The position numbers and the translations under genes were made by a program. A stretch of 64,000 bases of DNA from DAISKN01 sp963716925 (GTDB taxonomy: Bacteria > Acidobacteriota > Vicinamibacteria > Marinacidobacterales > SMYC01): assembly GCA_963716925.1 (NCBI GenBank), contig CAVQUX010000010.1, forward strand, positions 1,550,001-1,614,000. Direction: 5' to 3'. Shown piece by piece: positions 27,182-36,621 of this stretch. Each line of letters opens with the position of its first letter. Position 1 is the stretch's first letter. The notes beneath the pieces were generated by a model that had not been told where the DNA came from, did no database searches, and was given only the letters and a program-made list of their open reading frames with translations.

Positions 27182-27469
27182 ATGCGTTTCATTTCGGTCC
27201 GAGACTTGAGGAGCCGATCCGCCGAGATCTGGAAGGCTCTTACCAAGGAGCGTGAATTGGTCATCACCTCCAACGGCAAGCCAATCGCTATCCTATCGGC
27301 TGTCTCCGAGGGAACGCTCGAAGAAGCGCTCAAGAGCATTCGCACGGCCCGCGCCGTTGCTGCTGTGGAAACGATGCAGCGCCAATCGGTTCGCGCTGGG
27401 ATCGATCGAATGACGAGTGAGGAGATCGAAGCAGAAATCGCGGCGGTACGGAAGAAACGATCTCGATGA
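27182..27469 (+). CDS. Phd/YefM-type antitoxin
   Basis: A 95-aa antitoxin. The N-terminal DNA-binding domain has the family pattern MRFISVRDLRSRSAEIWKAL followed by ERELVITSNGKPIAILSAV. The C-terminal half is a charged helical region that would wrap the toxin (EEALKSIRTARAVAAVETM, then EEIEAEIAAVRKKR). An upstream in-frame ATG at 27164 overlaps the palindrome, so I start at ATG 27182. The stop overlaps the PIN toxin start by 4 nt (ATGA). The pair is a type II toxin-antitoxin module, expected to be autoregulated through the upstream inverted repeat. Confidence 0.88.
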   Translation: MRFISVRDLRSRSAEIWKALTKERELVITSNGKPIAILSAVSEGTLEEALKSIRTARAVAAVETMQRQSVRAGIDRMTSEEIEAEIAAVRKKRSR

Positions 27470-27888
27470 GGGTGGTCGTCGACACGAACGTTCTCGTGTC
27501 GGGCCTCCTGTCACCGTTCGGTCCCCCCGCGCAAATCGTCAGGATGGTTGCCTCGGGGGTTCTTGCCGTCTGCCACGATGCTCGGATCCTGTCGGAGTAC
27601 CGGGACGTTCTGCTCCGTCCAAAGTTCGGGTTCGCAGAGGAGGCTGTTGATGCGCTCCTCGATCAAATCATTTCCCTTGGTTACGCTGTCACCTCCGAGC
27701 CACTGCGCGCGGCACTGCCCGATCGGGACGACGAGCCTTTTCTGGAAGTAGCTTTGTCAGGACGGGCAGAGGCGTTGGTCACCGGCAACCTCAAGCACTA
27801 CCCCAAAAAAGCACGAGAGGGAGCCGTGGTGCTCTCGCCCGCCGAGTTCATCGACCAGTACAAGACCCGAACCGATTCTTCGCGCTGA
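27466..27888 (+). CDS. PIN-domain toxin (putative RNase)
   Basis: A 140-aa PIN-domain protein of the type annotated as toxin component of a toxin-antitoxin system. The acidic metal-site residues are present: Asp in VVVDTNVLVSG (residue 6), Glu in ILSEYRDVLL, and the acidic run in LPDRDDEPFLEVAL. The final TGN (TGNLKHYP) stands where many PIN proteins have TGD. By family it would be a Mg-dependent ribonuclease neutralised by the upstream antitoxin. It is coupled to that antitoxin by a 4-nt overlap. The substrate RNA is unknown. Confidence 0.9.
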   Translation: MRVVVDTNVLVSGLLSPFGPPAQIVRMVASGVLAVCHDARILSEYRDVLLRPKFGFAEEAVDALLDQIISLGYAVTSEPLRAALPDRDDEPFLEVALSGRAEALVTGNLKHYPKKAREGAVVLSPAEFIDQYKTRTDSSR

Positions 27889-27933
27889 CCGTCTCCCCGG
27901 AGAGTCGGGGGCATGATCTTCGAAGGACGACGT

Positions 27934-28302
27934 TTACGCACGAACGCGAACGCGATGAGCTTCGAACAGGAATAGTTTGCCTTGATAATGGCTCATCTCA
28001 GAGTGAGCCTCGACATACGCTGTGAGCCTCACCACAATCTGGGGAAGAACTTCCGGGTGGTTTCGAAGTTGAAGACTGATGATCCCTCGATAGTCCCTGG
28101 GAGGGTATTTCACGATATCCGCGAAATCTCCATTGACGGACAGGAGCAGGCAATTTAGGTGCTGTGCTTTGTCGATGACGGCCGGATCCAGCGAATCCGT
28201 TGCGAGATGATCGCGCAAGCGAAGTACTTCACTCCCTGTCGCGCTCAGGGCGTCAAGGACCGAGGTGGCAACGCAATGGTCGGCGAAGAATCTCAACCCC
28301 AT
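27934..28302 (-). CDS. DUF5615 (PIN-like) family protein, probable toxin
   Basis: A 122-aa PIN-like protein of the DUF5615 group. It has the early Asp of the metal site (MGLRFFADHCVATSVLDAL), then LRLRDHLATDSLDPAVIDKA, the LLLSVNGDFADIV strand with a second Asp, and a C-terminal region with RGIISLQLRNHPEVLPQI. This family pairs with DUF433 antitoxins, and such a gene (28302-28526) lies directly upstream with abutting ends. The pair converges with the YefM/PIN module, so two unrelated PIN-type toxin-antitoxin modules sit 45 nt apart. Confidence 0.85.
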   Translation of the reverse strand: MGLRFFADHCVATSVLDALSATGSEVLRLRDHLATDSLDPAVIDKAQHLNCLLLSVNGDFADIVKYPPRDYRGIISLQLRNHPEVLPQIVVRLTAYVEAHSEMSHYQGKLFLFEAHRVRVRA

Positions 28303-28526
28303 CAGGTGGGTATTTCGAGCTCCGCCAGATCACGAGCGTAATCGAGGCATGCGGCAATCTGCTCGCTGGTCAGATCGGGGTATTCCTTGATGATTTCGTC
28401 GACGCTTTGACCCGCAGCGAGGTGACCCAGCACGAGGCTCACCGGTATCCTCGTCCCCTTGACCCGAGGCTTTCCTCGAAGGACATCGGGAGTGCTTACG
28501 ATATGTTGTTTCCAGTCAACCGGCAT
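28302..28526 (-). CDS. DUF433 antitoxin
   Basis: A 74-aa protein matching DUF433 over its full length. The conserved core is HIVSTPDVLRGKPRVKGTRI, followed by PVSLVLGHLAAGQSVDEII and YPDLTSEQIAACLDYARD, a helix-turn-helix fold typical of VapB45-like antitoxins. I start at ATG 28526, where the family begins. The frame is open back to 28610 but that stretch shows no similarity and would run to the end of the membrane-protein gene. Product and partner (DUF5615) form a type II toxin-antitoxin unit by family precedent. Confidence 0.85.
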   Translation of the reverse strand: MPVDWKQHIVSTPDVLRGKPRVKGTRIPVSLVLGHLAAGQSVDEIIKEYPDLTSEQIAACLDYARDLAELEIPT

Positions 28527-28606
28527 AACTCTGCTGCTTCCGTATGTCCAGTTTATCATTGCGGCACGCTCCGCACCGGGCTGCGCGCTAGTGGCGGAGA
28601 GCACCT

Positions 28607-30370
28607 TCACGCTTTCGGGATCTCGAGTATCCGGATCGTCGGACCCATGGTCTTTCCGGGCTCGGGCGCGAACTCCTTTACCAGCCGACAGGTCTCGAAC
28701 AGATGCTGGTAAGCCTTCGTCTGGCGGTGCTCGGGGCCGAAGCGCTCGTAGACCGTCGAGGAGACGATGAGGTACTGGACGCCCGCCTCGCGGTAGTGCT
28801 CGACCGACTCATTGATGACTCTCGACTCCATCTGCACCCGGTACCGGGTGTGGTCGAGGACGGGAGTCTGCCGCTCGACGCCGATGGAAGACTCCGGGGG
28901 GATGTTGGCTTCTATCCACTGGTTCGCGATCGTGCCGGTGTCGGGAAGCGTCGCCAGTTGGTTCCACAAGCGGGTCATCGTGTATGGAAACCACAGGACC
29001 AGCACCAGAACCACGGCGAGAGCGGCGCGGTCGATCCATGGAGAAAAGGCGCCGAATCGGCGATGGAGGAGGCCGGAGGCGAACGAGAGGGACTCGGTGA
29101 TTCCGTAAGCGGCGAGGACGGCGTAGAAGGGATAGACGGGGACGAGGTTTCCCGCGAAGTAGATTTTCTGGGAGCTGTAGAAGCCGTAGTAGAGGACGGG
29201 GTAGGCGAGAAACACCGCGATGCGCGGGTCGATGCGGTAGAGGGCGATGGCGAGCCCGACGAGGCTCGCGAGGAGAGCCCATAGCCCGGCGCCGTAGCGT
29301 ACGGTGTAGCTCGCGTGGTTGTACCAGTTGTCGGTTCCGCTCGCGCCCTCGAGTCCGAGATAGCCGTAGTTGTAGAGGTTCTCCCCGAAGTGCTCGAGGA
29401 AGCGCTGGAGATCGGGGTACCAGTAGGGGCAAGCGGCGGTGAATCCGAGGACGATCCCAACGAAGCCTAAATAGAGGTCGGGTCTCTGGAGCACGCGGAG
29501 GCCGTGACGAAAGAGGACCGCGAGCAGGAACGGAAGGAGAACGAAAGCCGCGTTGTACTTGACCGCGACCGCGAGTCCGACGACGGCGCCGGCGCCGAGC
29601 GCGAGGCGGGCGCCGCCGCGCTCGAGATAGACGAGCGTCGTGAGAACGGAGAGCGTGCAGAAGAGTACGAGGAGCGAGTCGGGCTTGTTGTATTGCGAGG
29701 TCTCGACCACCCCCGGCGCGACGGCGAGAAGGGCTGACGCGATGAGCCCCACCCCCGTCCCGAACATGCGTCTTCCGAGAAAGAACACCGCGAGAACCGC
29801 GAGCGTCCCTGGAATCACTCCCGCGGCGACGCGCCCCCAGAGAAGGGCGTCCTCGACCTGGAGATCGTGGATCTTGGGCCAGCGGCCGGAGGACGCCTGG
29901 GAGTAGTAGCCCACGAGATAGGCGGCGACGTTGACGTAGGGCTGCATGCTCGGGTGGTGCCACCAGCGAGGGTTCATGTCGCCGCGCTTGATCATCACCA
30001 GGTACGAGTGCACGTAGTCGTACTCGTCGGGGATGTAGCTCTGGGGAAGCCCGCTCCCAGCACCCGCGTATCGAAGCGAGAAGGCGACCGCGAGAATGAG
30101 AGCGAGGGCGAGGGGAGTCCGCGCGCGCCTCCAGAGCTCCACCGCTTCGGCCCGATTTCGAGGAAGCCCCAAGCGCCACACCAGGAGCCATAGTCCGGTG
30201 ACGGCCACGATGCCGAGAGCGAGAGTCTTCCGCGAGAGGGTGGGCTCCAGGAACTGCAGATAGTAGGCGTTGGTGAGGATGGTGGCCGTAGAGAGAAGAA
30301 GAAGGAGCCACGCCGCGAAACGGGCGGCTCGCTCCCGAGGCTTCCACGATCCGAGACCGTCTCGATCCAT
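28607..30370 (-). CDS. GT39-like membrane glycosyltransferase
   Basis: A 587-aa polytopic protein of the PMT/ArnT (GT39) type. The first large extracytoplasmic loop carries the acidic signature IPDEYDYVHSYL near residue 122, followed by the aromatic/histidine stretch NPRWWHHPSMQPYVNVAAYL, as in enzymes that transfer sugars from polyprenyl phosphate. About 11 membrane segments fill residues 20-470, and a soluble C-terminal part of about 100 residues contains IGVERQTPVLDHTRY. It is divergent from the GT-C gene at 30409, 38 nt away. Acceptor and sugar are not predictable. Confidence 0.8.
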   Translation of the reverse strand: MDRDGLGSWKPRERAARFAAWLLLLLSTATILTNAYYLQFLEPTLSRKTLALGIVAVTGLWLLVWRLGLPRNRAEAVELWRRARTPLALALILAVAFSLRYAGAGSGLPQSYIPDEYDYVHSYLVMIKRGDMNPRWWHHPSMQPYVNVAAYLVGYYSQASSGRWPKIHDLQVEDALLWGRVAAGVIPGTLAVLAVFFLGRRMFGTGVGLIASALLAVAPGVVETSQYNKPDSLLVLFCTLSVLTTLVYLERGGARLALGAGAVVGLAVAVKYNAAFVLLPFLLAVLFRHGLRVLQRPDLYLGFVGIVLGFTAACPYWYPDLQRFLEHFGENLYNYGYLGLEGASGTDNWYNHASYTVRYGAGLWALLASLVGLAIALYRIDPRIAVFLAYPVLYYGFYSSQKIYFAGNLVPVYPFYAVLAAYGITESLSFASGLLHRRFGAFSPWIDRAALAVVLVLVLWFPYTMTRLWNQLATLPDTGTIANQWIEANIPPESSIGVERQTPVLDHTRYRVQMESRVINESVEHYREAGVQYLIVSSTVYERFGPEHRQTKAYQHLFETCRLVKEFAPEPGKTMGPTIRILEIPKA

Positions 30371-30408
30371 CGGCCGCTATATTACGATACGTCGAGCGAC
30401 CCTTCTCC

Positions 30409-32379
30409 ATGAAGCCGGCCCCAACTCTTTTACAGCGCCTTCTGCGCGGGGCGCTCGTTCTCGTTCTCGCCGACCTGAGTGCGGTCGTGGTATCGGGAGG
30501 AGTATCCCTCTTCGGTCCGACCGAAGCGTCGGGCTTCTTCCTGCGAGTCGCGCTCGCCGCGTTTCTCCTCGCGGCCGATTTCGTGAGCCGCGGCTCGAGG
30601 CGGCCCGCCTACGGCTACGCTTACGCAGCCCTCCTTCTGGCGCTCCTTCCCATCCTTCATCTCCGCGGCTATCGGCTTCGCGGCGACGGCCTCTGGTACT
30701 ACTCCTTCGCGCACTCGGTCGCTTTCGACCTCGACGTCGATCTGACGAACCAGTACCGGAGCCTCGGAATCGACGACCAGCGGGGCTCGCAGCCCGTACG
30801 GGAGACGGGGCTCGCACGGTTCACCTTCCCGGTGGGAGCGCCCCTTCTCTGGGTTCCGTTCGTCGAGCTCGGCCATGTCGGCGTCGCCCTTCGGAACGCG
30901 TACGGTCTTCCGACTCGCTACGACGGCTTCTCCGACCCCTACTTCCACGCGGTGGCGCTTGGAAACCTCCTTTACGGCTTCCTCGGGCTTCTCGTTCTCG
31001 ATCGGCTGCTGAGAAAATGGTTTCCTCCCTGGGCGTCGTTTCTCGCCGTCGCCGGTGTAGGCCTCGGGAGCTTCCTCGCCTTCTACCTGACCTACCACGC
31101 CATATACACCCACGCGCTCACCTTTCTGCTGATCGCGGTCTTCGTCGCCGGCTGGACGAAGGAGGAGAAGGTTCTTCGCGACTACGGCCTTCTCGGACTC
31201 GTTCTGGGAATCGCCACTCTGGTTCGTTGGCAGAACGCGGTCTTCGGGCTGCTCCCGGCCTTCGATCTCCTGGCGCGGTTCCGCCGGCGTGAGTGGCGTG
31301 GGGCCGTGTCCTCGGCGGCCGCTTTCGGAGCGGCGTTCTTCCTCGGGGTGCTCCCTCAAATCCTCAGCTGGAAGGCGATATTCGACCGGTTCTACATCGG
31401 CGTTCCTCTCGGAGCCGACTACGTTCGCTGGGAAGATCCGTTTCTCTCCGAGATCCTGTTCTCGTCGCGGCACGGGCTCTTCTCGTGGAGCCCCATTCTC
31501 CTCGTCGCTGCCGTTGGTTTCGCGGGCTTCGTCCGCGCGCATCCCCGAAGAGGACTTCCTCTCGCGGCGGTCGCTCTCCTCGTCTGGTACGTGAACGGCA
31601 CCGTCGCCGACTGGTGGGGGGGCGGGTCCTACGGCGCCCGACGCTTCGACTCCGTACTGCCGATCCTCGCGCTGGGCCTGGCGACGGCGATCGCGTACCT
31701 CGCCGAGCTGGTAAGGCGGCATCCGCGCGCGGTCACCGCATTGGCCGTCGCGTCGGCCATTGGGGCGAACGTGCTCCTGATGGAGCAGTACCGCAAAGGG
31801 CGGATCCCGGTCGACGACACCCTGTCCTGGCAGGCCGCCGCCGAAGCGGGGCTCGAGGACTGGTTCGACGCCTTCGGATACCCGTTCTCCTTCCCGATGA
31901 ACTGGATCTTCGCCGCGCGCTACGACCGGCCGAAGACGCAGTACGACATCCTCGTCGGGAAGTACTTGTTTCACCGCATGGGCGGGCTCGATGGCCTCAT
32001 CGACCTCGGACCCACGGATCCACCCTTTCTCGGAAACGGTTGGAGCGGGCTCCGCGACTGGAGGGAGAGGGAGCGGGAGATTCGGCTGGCATCCGGGGAG
32101 GGAGCGAGTCTGTTCGTTCCCATATTCCGTCCGGAGCCGCTGCGCATCCTCATCGACTGCGCCGCACCCGAAGGCGTCGAGCCTGCGCCCGTCGAGGTCC
32201 GGCTCAACGGTACGAGGCTCAAGGCGTTCGTTCCGACGGTGGAGATGGCGGAGCAGGTAATGACGGCGGAAAAAGATTCGTGGCGGAGGATCAACGTCCT
32301 GGAAATCGTCTCGGTGGGCGCGGCAGCCGGGCCCGTTCTCGCCGTGGACCGTTTCCGCTTCGAGAGGCTCGAGCCCTGA
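30409..32379 (+). CDS. GT-C type membrane protein with C-terminal beta domain
   Basis: A 656-aa membrane protein with about 12 hydrophobic segments over residues 15-460. It shares layout and text with the protein at 8073-9959: an early loop with HLRGYRLRGDGLWYYSFAHS then FDLDVDLTNQYR, a TFPVGAPLLWVPFVELGHV segment, and a WYVNGTVADWWGGGSYGARR loop (compare VNGSVPDFDWAAGDAFGARR). The last 140 residues are a beta-rich domain (LRILIDCAAPEG, VEVRLNGTRLKAFVP, RINVLEIVSVG). It appears to be a paralogue of that protein. Glycosyltransferase activity is inferred from topology; the polyprenyl-sugar donor and the acceptor are unknown. Confidence 0.65.
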   Translation: MKPAPTLLQRLLRGALVLVLADLSAVVVSGGVSLFGPTEASGFFLRVALAAFLLAADFVSRGSRRPAYGYAYAALLLALLPILHLRGYRLRGDGLWYYSFAHSVAFDLDVDLTNQYRSLGIDDQRGSQPVRETGLARFTFPVGAPLLWVPFVELGHVGVALRNAYGLPTRYDGFSDPYFHAVALGNLLYGFLGLLVLDRLLRKWFPPWASFLAVAGVGLGSFLAFYLTYHAIYTHALTFLLIAVFVAGWTKEEKVLRDYGLLGLVLGIATLVRWQNAVFGLLPAFDLLARFRRREWRGAVSSAAAFGAAFFLGVLPQILSWKAIFDRFYIGVPLGADYVRWEDPFLSEILFSSRHGLFSWSPILLVAAVGFAGFVRAHPRRGLPLAAVALLVWYVNGTVADWWGGGSYGARRFDSVLPILALGLATAIAYLAELVRRHPRAVTALAVASAIGANVLLMEQYRKGRIPVDDTLSWQAAAEAGLEDWFDAFGYPFSFPMNWIFAARYDRPKTQYDILVGKYLFHRMGGLDGLIDLGPTDPPFLGNGWSGLRDWREREREIRLASGEGASLFVPIFRPEPLRILIDCAAPEGVEPAPVEVRLNGTRLKAFVPTVEMAEQVMTAEKDSWRRINVLEIVSVGAAAGPVLAVDRFRFERLEP

Positions 32380-32421
32380 GCCTTGCCGGCGGCACGCTAT
32401 AGTTGTTCCGGTGACCAACCT

Positions 32422-34331
32422 ATGAAGCTTTCGAGTCTCTCCCGGCGGTCCGAGCGGGCCAGCGGATCCTCCCGGCCGCTCCCCGCGAGCACCCCGAAGC
32501 AGAAGCCCGGTCTCTCGGTCGTCTGGCGAGAAGCGCGGGACATCGTCTGGGCGCGGCGCTATCGCCTCGCCGTGGGCTTCGTCCTCATGGCCATCGGACG
32601 GATCGCCGGGCTGGTGCTTCCCGCCTCTTCGAAATATCTGATCGATGAAGTGGTGGACGAAGGGCCGCGGCGAGCTCCTGGTTCCGCTCGCCGCCGCCGC
32701 GGGTCTCGCCACTGTCGTCCAGGCTTCGACGTCTTTCGCGCTCTCACAGCTTCTCGGAGTCGCGGCGCAGCGCGCCATCACCGACATGCGGCGGGAGCTC
32801 CACGGCCACATCCTGAGGCTTCCGATCTCCTACTTCGACTCGGTCAAGAGCGGCGAGCTCATCTCCCGCATCATGTCCGACGCCGAAGGCATCCGGAACC
32901 TCGTGGGCAGCGGACTGGTACAGCTCGTCGGAGGGATCCTCACGGCAACGGTCGCGCTCGCCGTGCTCTTCTACCTGAACTGGCAGCTCACGGCCCTCAC
33001 CCTCGTGGTGCTGTCTCTTTTCGGCGGCGTCATGGCCTTCGCCTTCGTGCGGCTCCGGCCGCTCTTCCGCAAGCGGGGGGAGCTCAACGCCGCTACGACC
33101 GGCCGGCTCGGGGAAGCGCTCGGCGGCATCCGCATCGTAAAGGCCTACACCGCGGAGAAGCGCGAGGAGCGCATCTTCACCAGAAACGCCCACGAGCTCT
33201 TTCGCAACGTGGCGAAGTCGGTGACGGCCATCTCCGGGATCTCTGCATTCTCGACGCTGATCATGGGAGCGGTGGGAGTGCTGATGATCGTCGTCGGCGG
33301 GCAGTCGATCCTGGCGGGGCGGATGACCCTGGGCGACTTCGTCATGTACATCTTCTTCACCGGGCTCGTCGCCGCGCCGCTGGTCCAGATTTCCTCGATC
33401 GGGACCCAGTTGAGCGAGGCCTTCGCCGGTCTCGACCGCATCCGGGAAATCCGGGGCCTCGCCACCGAGGACGAGCAGGATCGTGCCAAGGAGCCCCTGG
33501 ATTCGCTTCGCGGCGAGCTGAAGTTCGAGAACGTGGGGTTCGCCTACCGCGAGGGTGTCCCGGTCCTGAAGGACGTTTCCTTTGCTGCCCCGGCCGGCAC
33601 GACGACGGCGCTGGTGGGCTCGAGCGGGTCGGGAAAGAGCACGCTTATAAGCCTCGTTCTCACGTTCAACCGCCCGAAGACGGGCCGCATCCTGGTCGAC
33701 GGCCGCGACCTCTCGTCGGTCCGCTTGCGGGACTACCGGGAGCAGGTCGGCGTGGTCCTCCAGGACAACTTCCTCTTCGATGGAACGGTGCGGGAGAACA
33801 TCTCCTACTCCCGACCCGAAGCGACTTTCGAGCAGATCCAGGAAGTGAGCCGAATCGCTCACTGCGACGAGTTCGTCGAAGCCTTCCCCGAAGGCTACGA
33901 CACGGTGGTCGGCGAGCGGGGGGTGAAGCTCTCCGGCGGACAGCGGCAGCGGATTGCCATCGCCCGCGCCATACTCGCCGACCCGCGCATCCTCGTTCTC
34001 GACGAGGCCACCTCCAGCCTCGACAGCGAGAGCGAGGCGATGATCCAGGACGGGCTTCGCTCGCTCCGGTCGGGTCGGACGACGTTCGTCATCGCCCACC
34101 GGCTCTCCACCATCACCAGCGCCGACCAGATCCTGGTCGTGGAAAAAGGCGAGATCGTCGAGAGGGGAAGGCACGAGGAGCTCCTCGCCCGCGAACGGCC
34201 GTTACCGCGAGCTCTACGATCGCCAGTACAAGCTCGAGATGGACCGATTCATCAATCCCGGTGAGGACTTCACACCCGAGCCTGAAGTGGTGAGCCCGGT
34301 GAAACGTCCCACCCGGCGGGAGCGGCTCTAG
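32422..34331 (+). CDS. MsbA-like ABC exporter, two frameshifts
   Basis: A fused membrane/ATPase half-transporter of about 635 aa, likely a lipid or glycolipid flippase that works as a dimer. ATG 32422 is followed by a basic N-terminus and TM1 (YRLAVGFVLMAIGRIAGLV). The frame shifts near 32655, then continues GRGELLVPLAAAAGLATVV through the six-helix domain. The nucleotide-binding domain is complete: Walker A GSSGSGKST, Q-loop VVLQDN, signature LSGGQRQRIAIARA, Walker B ILVLDEATSSLD and switch His in VIAHRLST. A second shift near 34190 moves the C-terminus into the frame ending NGRYRELYDRQYKLEMD to TAG 34331. It lies among GT-C genes. Confidence 0.87.
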
Positions 34332-36251
34332 TCATTCGCGCGGCCCCGACTCACGGAGCTGAAGAAAGCTCACCGCGAGCTCCAGCCTCCGTTCAGGAGC
34401 ATCGTCGGGAGCGGAGAAGCGGAGCTCGAAAACGTTGAATCCGGGGCGGAGGCGGTGGATCGTCACCGGGAACCGGTACTCCTGCCAGCGCGGCACGGCC
34501 TCGACGACTCCCGCGCTCTCGCCGTTCACCACGAGCTCCACCCCGAACGGTCCCGCTTCGGGATCGGCGTGGGCCCGAAAGACAGCCTCGAAGTCCCGGG
34601 GATGTCGAATCGGAACGACGAGGCCTGAGCGGCGAGTGCGCGTGCGGCGGACGTAGGCGCCGAACTCGGATGTCGGCGGCCGCCAGCCGTCGTCGAAGAA
34701 GGCGTGGGGACCGTTCGGATCCGCGTCGGGGTCCCATCCCAGGTACCGCGGTTCCACGTCGGACCAGAAACCGACGCCGTTATCGAACGGCCGGATGCGG
34801 ATGGGCGGGAGGCCCGATTCGACGTAGTTCCGCTCGAGAAACGCCGCGATCTCGGGAGTCACCGCTTCCCTCAAGTAGCGAGTCCAGAAGATCATCTTGG
34901 GGAGCGCCCGGCCGCTCTCGAGCGCCTCGAGCATCTCGCGGTGCTCTTCCGGACTCTGGAGCGCAAAAGCGTGGGGATGCTGGAAGTGGTGATAGAACGC
35001 CTGCGGGCGGAAGAGCCCGAGCCCGGTGAATCCATCGAAGGTGGTTTCCCGCGGCGACGTGTTGCGAAGCACGTACTCGATGCCCTGCAGCGTTCCCCAG
35101 TTGCCGCGGTCGAACGCGGCGCGGAAGCGCGACAGCGGCGCGATGCTGAGGAGTACGACCGCGAGGAGGAGCGCCGCTTCGGGCGCGCGCCGGAAACGCG
35201 CGGCCCCCTCGACGAGACAGGATGCCGCGTAGATCGAGAACAACGGCAGGATCAACAGGAAATGCTGGTACGACATCCCCGTATGGAACGGCAGCGTCGC
35301 GACCAGCGAGATCATCGGCAGCGCCACGAGTGGATCCATGCGCGGGAGTGAATCGGAGCGGAACGCTTTCACCGTCAGGTACGAAAGCCCCAGCGTTCCC
35401 AGGAGAACGTAGGCCGGGTCCTGGCGCACCAGCTCCACGAGGAACGGGCCGGCATCGAGGCCGGGCCAGCGGGCGTTCACGAGGAAGTTCGCGTCGATGA
35501 AGCGCCAGAACGCGTCCTTGGAAGCGAACCAGGCGAGGGTGGCGCCAAGCGGGATGAGAAATCCCACGGTCTGGAGCGCGACGAGCACGAAGCGCTTCCC
35601 GCGGGAGGAGCCGAGGCGCGGATCTAGAAGGAGCCAGAAGGCCGCGAGCGCGAACCCCGGTCCCACGAAGAGGACCTTCTGAGTGAGCATCGTCGCGGCT
35701 CCGAGAGCGAGCCCGCTCGCGAGCAGTCGAACCTCGGCCCCTCGGGCTCCCGCGGCCTCGCGGCGATGGCCGGCGAGGGCGAGGTGCACCGCGGCTAGGA
35801 GGAGAGCCGCCGCGGGGACGTCGGCCCTGACCTCGAGGCTCTTTGAAAGGAAGAAAGCGGTGTTGCCCAGGAGGAGTGCCGCCACGAGCCCGGTGCGCGC
35901 GTCCCGGAACGCGCGGCCGAGAAAGAACGTCGCCGCCAGGACGGCGCCGGCGAAGACCCAGGTAAGTCTCCGCGCCAGGAACAGGAACGCCACCGCCTCG
36001 GCGGGGACCCGCTCGACGTCGTAGAAGCGGAAGAAGCTCGAGAGGAAGAAGTGGTACCACGGGGTGTGATGGTCGAAGTAGTCCCGGTAGGGGACCATGC
36101 CCTTCGAGACGCACCAGGCCCAGTGGATGCACTCGAGCTCGTCGGGATTGAACCCGCGGGTCTCGAGGAGCGACAGTCTCAGGAAGAACGGCACGGCGAT
36201 GAGGAGGACCATCGCGAGGACGACGAGCTTCGTGCCGAGGCGGAGGCTCAT
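34332..36251 (-). CDS. GT39-like membrane glycosyltransferase with C-terminal beta domain
   Basis: A 639-aa protein. ATG 36251 gives MSLRLGTKLVVLAMVLLIAV as first membrane helix; the frame is open to 36293, but that part overlaps the MazF-like gene. The first loop holds the GT39-like acidic motif (GFNPDELECIHWAW) and DYFDHHTPWYHFFLS, consistent with a polyprenyl-phosphate-sugar-dependent transferase. About 11 membrane segments follow. Residues 530-639 form a beta-rich domain (ELVVNGESAGVVEAVPRWQE, then LRPGFNVFELRFSAP) resembling the tail of the protein at 8073-9959. The gene ends back to back with the ABC exporter stop. Confidence 0.78.
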   Translation of the reverse strand: MSLRLGTKLVVLAMVLLIAVPFFLRLSLLETRGFNPDELECIHWAWCVSKGMVPYRDYFDHHTPWYHFFLSSFFRFYDVERVPAEAVAFLFLARRLTWVFAGAVLAATFFLGRAFRDARTGLVAALLLGNTAFFLSKSLEVRADVPAAALLLAAVHLALAGHRREAAGARGAEVRLLASGLALGAATMLTQKVLFVGPGFALAAFWLLLDPRLGSSRGKRFVLVALQTVGFLIPLGATLAWFASKDAFWRFIDANFLVNARWPGLDAGPFLVELVRQDPAYVLLGTLGLSYLTVKAFRSDSLPRMDPLVALPMISLVATLPFHTGMSYQHFLLILPLFSIYAASCLVEGAARFRRAPEAALLLAVVLLSIAPLSRFRAAFDRGNWGTLQGIEYVLRNTSPRETTFDGFTGLGLFRPQAFYHHFQHPHAFALQSPEEHREMLEALESGRALPKMIFWTRYLREAVTPEIAAFLERNYVESGLPPIRIRPFDNGVGFWSDVEPRYLGWDPDADPNGPHAFFDDGWRPPTSEFGAYVRRTRTRRSGLVVPIRHPRDFEAVFRAHADPEAGPFGVELVVNGESAGVVEAVPRWQEYRFPVTIHRLRPGFNVFELRFSAPDDAPERRLELAVSFLQLRESGPRE

Positions 36252-36264
36252 GAAGAACCCTGCG

Positions 36265-36621
36265 TCAGAGACCGAGGTGCAGGCGCAAGGCATCCTCGAG
36301 CGCGAACAGAAGGGAAGCCGGGAGCTGGCCGACTCGTCGGCCGACTCGTTCGATGGATACGGAGCGAACCTGCTCGGCCTGAGCCTTGGAATCGCGAGTC
36401 AATCCGCATTGCGAGGCCGGAAGAAGCACCTGAAACGGATATACCCGGCTCACGTTCGAGGTGACGGGGACGACGGTGATGACACCGCGGTTGAGTCGGG
36501 ATGCCGTGGTGTTGGCGCCATCATTGCTGACGACCACCGCGGGCCGTTGCTTGCTAGATTCCGAGCCCCGCACGGGGTCGAAGTCGACCGCGCGGATTTC
36601 GCCCCGGAGAACGAGCATCAC
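36265..36621 (-). CDS. MazF/PemK-family toxin
   Basis: A 118-aa MazF-like protein. The conserved strands are visible: LRGEIRAVDFDPVRGSESS, then KQRPAVVVSNDGAN and VITVVPVTSNVSRVYPFQV, and DSKAQAEQVRSVSIERVG, which is the family's terminal helix region. By family it is an mRNA endoribonuclease. The gene begins inside the stop of the upstream ribbon-helix-helix antitoxin (4-nt overlap), a classic MazEF-type operon. The next gene on this strand starts 14 nt downstream. Cleavage specificity cannot be read from sequence. Confidence 0.92.
   Translation of the reverse strand: MMLVLRGEIRAVDFDPVRGSESSKQRPAVVVSNDGANTTASRLNRGVITVVPVTSNVSRVYPFQVLLPASQCGLTRDSKAQAEQVRSVSIERVGRRVGQLPASLLFALEDALRLHLGL

Noticed and set aside
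23342..28610. Defence island reading of the toxin-antitoxin and ORF6N region
   Set aside because: No restriction, CRISPR, retron, CBASS or other defined defence genes are present. Two toxin-antitoxin pairs alone do not support the claim.
30430..32811. Minus-strand open frame of 793 codons
   Set aside because: Shadow of the GT-C gene on the plus strand, which has clear membrane helices and paralogues. The antisense product shows no family features.
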